From Polynucleobacter meluiroseus (GTDB taxonomy: Bacteria > Verrucomicrobiota > Verrucomicrobiia > Opitutales > UBA953): a DNA stretch of 5,780 bases. The notes beneath the pieces are model-generated. The model had not been told where the DNA came from. It ran no database searches and saw only the letters and a list, made by a program, of their open reading frames with translations. Below, piece after piece: positions 4,457 through 5,780 of the stretch (position 1 is its first letter; every line of letters begins with the position of its first letter). The stretch lies in the NCBI GenBank assembly GCA_943323725.2, contig CALPIW020000112.1:1-5780 (forward strand). Direction: 5' to 3'. The translations under genes and the position numbers were made by a program.

Positions 4457-4486
4457 CACCATTCCCCTTCACTCCCACCTACCCCC

Positions 4487-5780
4487 ATGAAGCTGTCCTC
4501 GCTCTTCCTCCTGGCTTTCGCCGCCTTCGCCGCCGCGGCCGAACCGCGTAAACCGAACATCATCTTCATCCTGAGCGATGACCTCGCCCAAGGCGACATC
4601 GGCTGCTACGGGCAGAAACTCATCCAGACGCCGAACCTCGACCGCATGGCCAAGGAAGGCACGCGCTTCACCCAAGGCTATTGCGGCACCACCGTCTGCG
4701 CCCCGAGCCGCACCTCGCTCATGGTCGGCCAGCACAGCGGCCACAGCCCGGTGCGCGCCAATCGCGAGATCAAGCCCGAGGGTCAGCTCCCGTTGCCGGC
4801 CGGCACGATCACCGTGGCCAAGATCCTTCAGGACAACGGCTACGCCACCGCCTGCATGGGCAAGTGGGGCATGGGGATGTTCGACACCACCGGCAGCCCG
4901 CTGAAGAACGGCTTCGACCACTTCTTCGGCTACAACTGCCAGCGCCACGCGCACAGTTACTTCCCGACCTATCTCTACCGCGACGACCAGCGTTTCGAAC
5001 TTCCGGGCAACACCGGCAAGGGCGTCGGCAAGACTTACGCGCAGGAACTCATCCAGCAGGACGTCGAGCGCTGGGTGCGTGCGCAGAAGGACAAACCGTT
5101 CTTCCTCTACTACGCGATCACGCTCCCGCACGGGACGCATGAGATCGACGACCTCGGCGCGTATAAGGACAAGCCCTGGACGCCGACCCAGAAAGCCTAC
5201 GCCGCCCAGGTCACGCGCCTCGACGCGGATGTCGGCCGTCTCTTCGCCCTCCTCAAGGAACTCGGTCTCGACGAAAATACCTTGGTCATGACCGCCGGCG
5301 ACAACGGGTCCTCGTTCGCGCCCGACTCCGAGGTGGGTAAGCTTTTCGACCAGGCCTCCAACGGCATGCGCGGCTTCAAGCGCGGGCTTTACGAAGGCGC
5401 CCTCCGCCAGGCGGCCCTCGCCCGCTGGCCGGGCAAGATCCCCGCCGGCCGCGTGAGCGACGAACCCTGGGCCTTCTGGGATTTCCTGCCGACCGCCGTC
5501 GACGTCGCCGGCGCCAAGGCGCCCAAGGAACTGAAGACCGACGGCCTTTCCCTCGTGTCGTTCCTGCAAGGCGGACCAGCGCCGAAGCGCGATTACTTCT
5601 ACTGGGAACTCCATGAAGGCCAGTCCCTGCAGGCCACCCGCTGGGGCGACTGGAAGGCCGTGCGCAACGGCCCGCAGGCCAAGGTCGAAATCTATGACTT
5701 GAAGGCCGACTCCGCCGAACGCCATGACCTCGCCGCCACGCGGCCCGAGCTCGTCGAGAAGGCCCTCGCCATCTTCAAGC
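4487..5780 (+). CDS. Secreted type I (formylglycine) sulfatase, C-terminus outside window
   Basis: The 431 visible residues encode an arylsulfatase-like enzyme of the alkaline-phosphatase superfamily, which hydrolyses sulfate esters, probably on glycans. A signal peptide covers residues 1-18 (Ala-rich, cleavage near AAAA-EP). Metal ligands D31-D32 lie in FILSDDL. C71 in CAPSR (71-75) is the residue to be oxidised to formylglycine, with R75 in support. Other active-site positions are K126 in GKWGMG, H215 in TLPHG and D272-N273 in [20 protein letters not shown] follows. The usual GKWHxG histidine is Gly (G128) here. The [16 protein letters not shown] region (151-166) recalls a sulfatase subgroup common in Planctomycetota and Verrucomicrobiota. 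Maturation needs a formylglycine-generating enzyme or anaerobic maturase, neither of which is in the window. The ATG at 4487 starts at the signal peptide after CCTACCCCC, with no Shine-Dalgarno motif. Its substrate cannot be told from sequence. Only a short C-terminal tail seems missing. Confidence 0.93.
   Translation, partial: MKLSSLFLLAFAAFAAAAEPRKPNIIFILSDDLAQGDIGCYGQKLIQTPNLDRMAKEGTRFTQGYCGTTVCAPSRTSLMVGQHSGHSPVRANREIKPEGQLPLPAGTITVAKILQDNGYATACMGKWGMGMFDTTGSPLKNGFDHFFGYNCQRHAHSYFPTYLYRDDQRFELPGNTGKGVGKTYAQELIQQDVERWVRAQKDKPFFLYYAITLPHGTHEIDDLGAYKDKPWTPTQKAYAAQVTRLDADVGRLFALLKELGLDENTLVMTAGDNGSSFAPDSEVGKLFDQASNGMRGFKRGLYEGALRQAALARWPGKIPAGRVSDEPWAFWDFLPTAVDVAGAKAPKELKTDGLSLVSFLQGGPAPKRDYFYWELHEGQSLQATRWGDWKAVRNGPQAKVEIYDLKADSAERHDLAATRPELVEKALAIFK

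Larger units (their letters stand above)
4110..4486. other. Intergenic spacer made almost entirely of repeats
   Basis: The 377 bases between the terminator and the sulfatase start hold the 78-bp repeat (copy 2), an extra 7-bp-stem hairpin, the 119-bp composite repeat (copy 2), another GTAG-footed hairpin, a four-unit heptamer repeat and the 26-base motif shared with the dehydrogenase leader. I see no gene and no clear promoter. An open frame covering 4141-4551 reads through the repeats and then enters the sulfatase in the wrong frame, so it is rejected. Confidence 0.8.

Noticed and set aside
4110..4486. CRISPR array in the repeat-rich spacer
   Set aside because: The repeats are of different kinds, lack regular unique spacers and lie without cas genes.
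4141..4551. 136-codon open frame running through repeats into the sulfatase
   Set aside because: It reads repeat DNA and then the sulfatase in the wrong frame.
4469..5725. Long minus-strand open frame (418 codons) across the sulfatase
   Set aside because: It is antisense to a sulfatase with an intact active site; the frame is open because of third-position GC bias.

Overview
The window is a GC-rich bacterial segment with five protein genes: two on the minus strand at the left, three on the plus strand to the right. The gene types are a sugar-type SDR, a zinc alcohol dehydrogenase, a secreted SMP-30-type lactonase, a secreted PmoA/DUF6807 protein and a secreted type I sulfatase. Together with C-ending codons and no Shine-Dalgarno sequence before any start, they suggest a polysaccharide-degrading member of the Verrucomicrobiota (Opitutales-like) or Planctomycetota. 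That assignment is inference from family content, not a marker-gene result.

Layout. Positions 1-398 (minus) hold the N-terminal 132 residues of an SDR that runs off the left edge. Positions 411-1451 (minus) hold a complete zinc-dependent dehydrogenase lying 12 bases upstream of the SDR, so the two are a probable operon. Positions 1452-1766 form a divergent spacer full of short repeats. Positions 1767-2729 (plus) encode the lactonase, 3010-4059 (plus) the PmoA/DUF6807 protein, followed by a clear intrinsic terminator at 4082-4109, and 4487 to the right edge (plus) the sulfatase, whose last residues are missing.

The genes fit a sugar-catabolism theme. The sulfatase would remove sulfate from a glycan or glycoside outside the cytoplasm. 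The two cytoplasmic dehydrogenases would oxidise the released sugar or polyol. The lactonase would open a sugar lactone, but its signal peptide places it outside the cytoplasm, so it does not simply follow the two dehydrogenases. The substrate cannot be named from the sequence.

The most unusual content is in the three spacers, which are mosaics of interspersed repeats. (1) A 119-bp composite element occurs twice (2732-2850 and 4223-4341). Its first 60 bp look like a REPIN: two hairpins in inverted orientation, each with a 5' GTAG foot, the hallmark of REP elements mobilised by RAYT (TnpA-REP) transposases. The only substitutions between copies in these 60 bp lie in the linker between the stems. 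(2) Two further GTAG-footed hairpins with different stems lie at 4314-4339 and 4354-4376. (3) A 78-bp element occurs in inverted orientation at 1641-1718 and 4121-4197, with a degraded third copy near 2860-2908. (4) Much of the remaining spacer DNA has a 7-bp tandem period. No transposase gene is present in the window.
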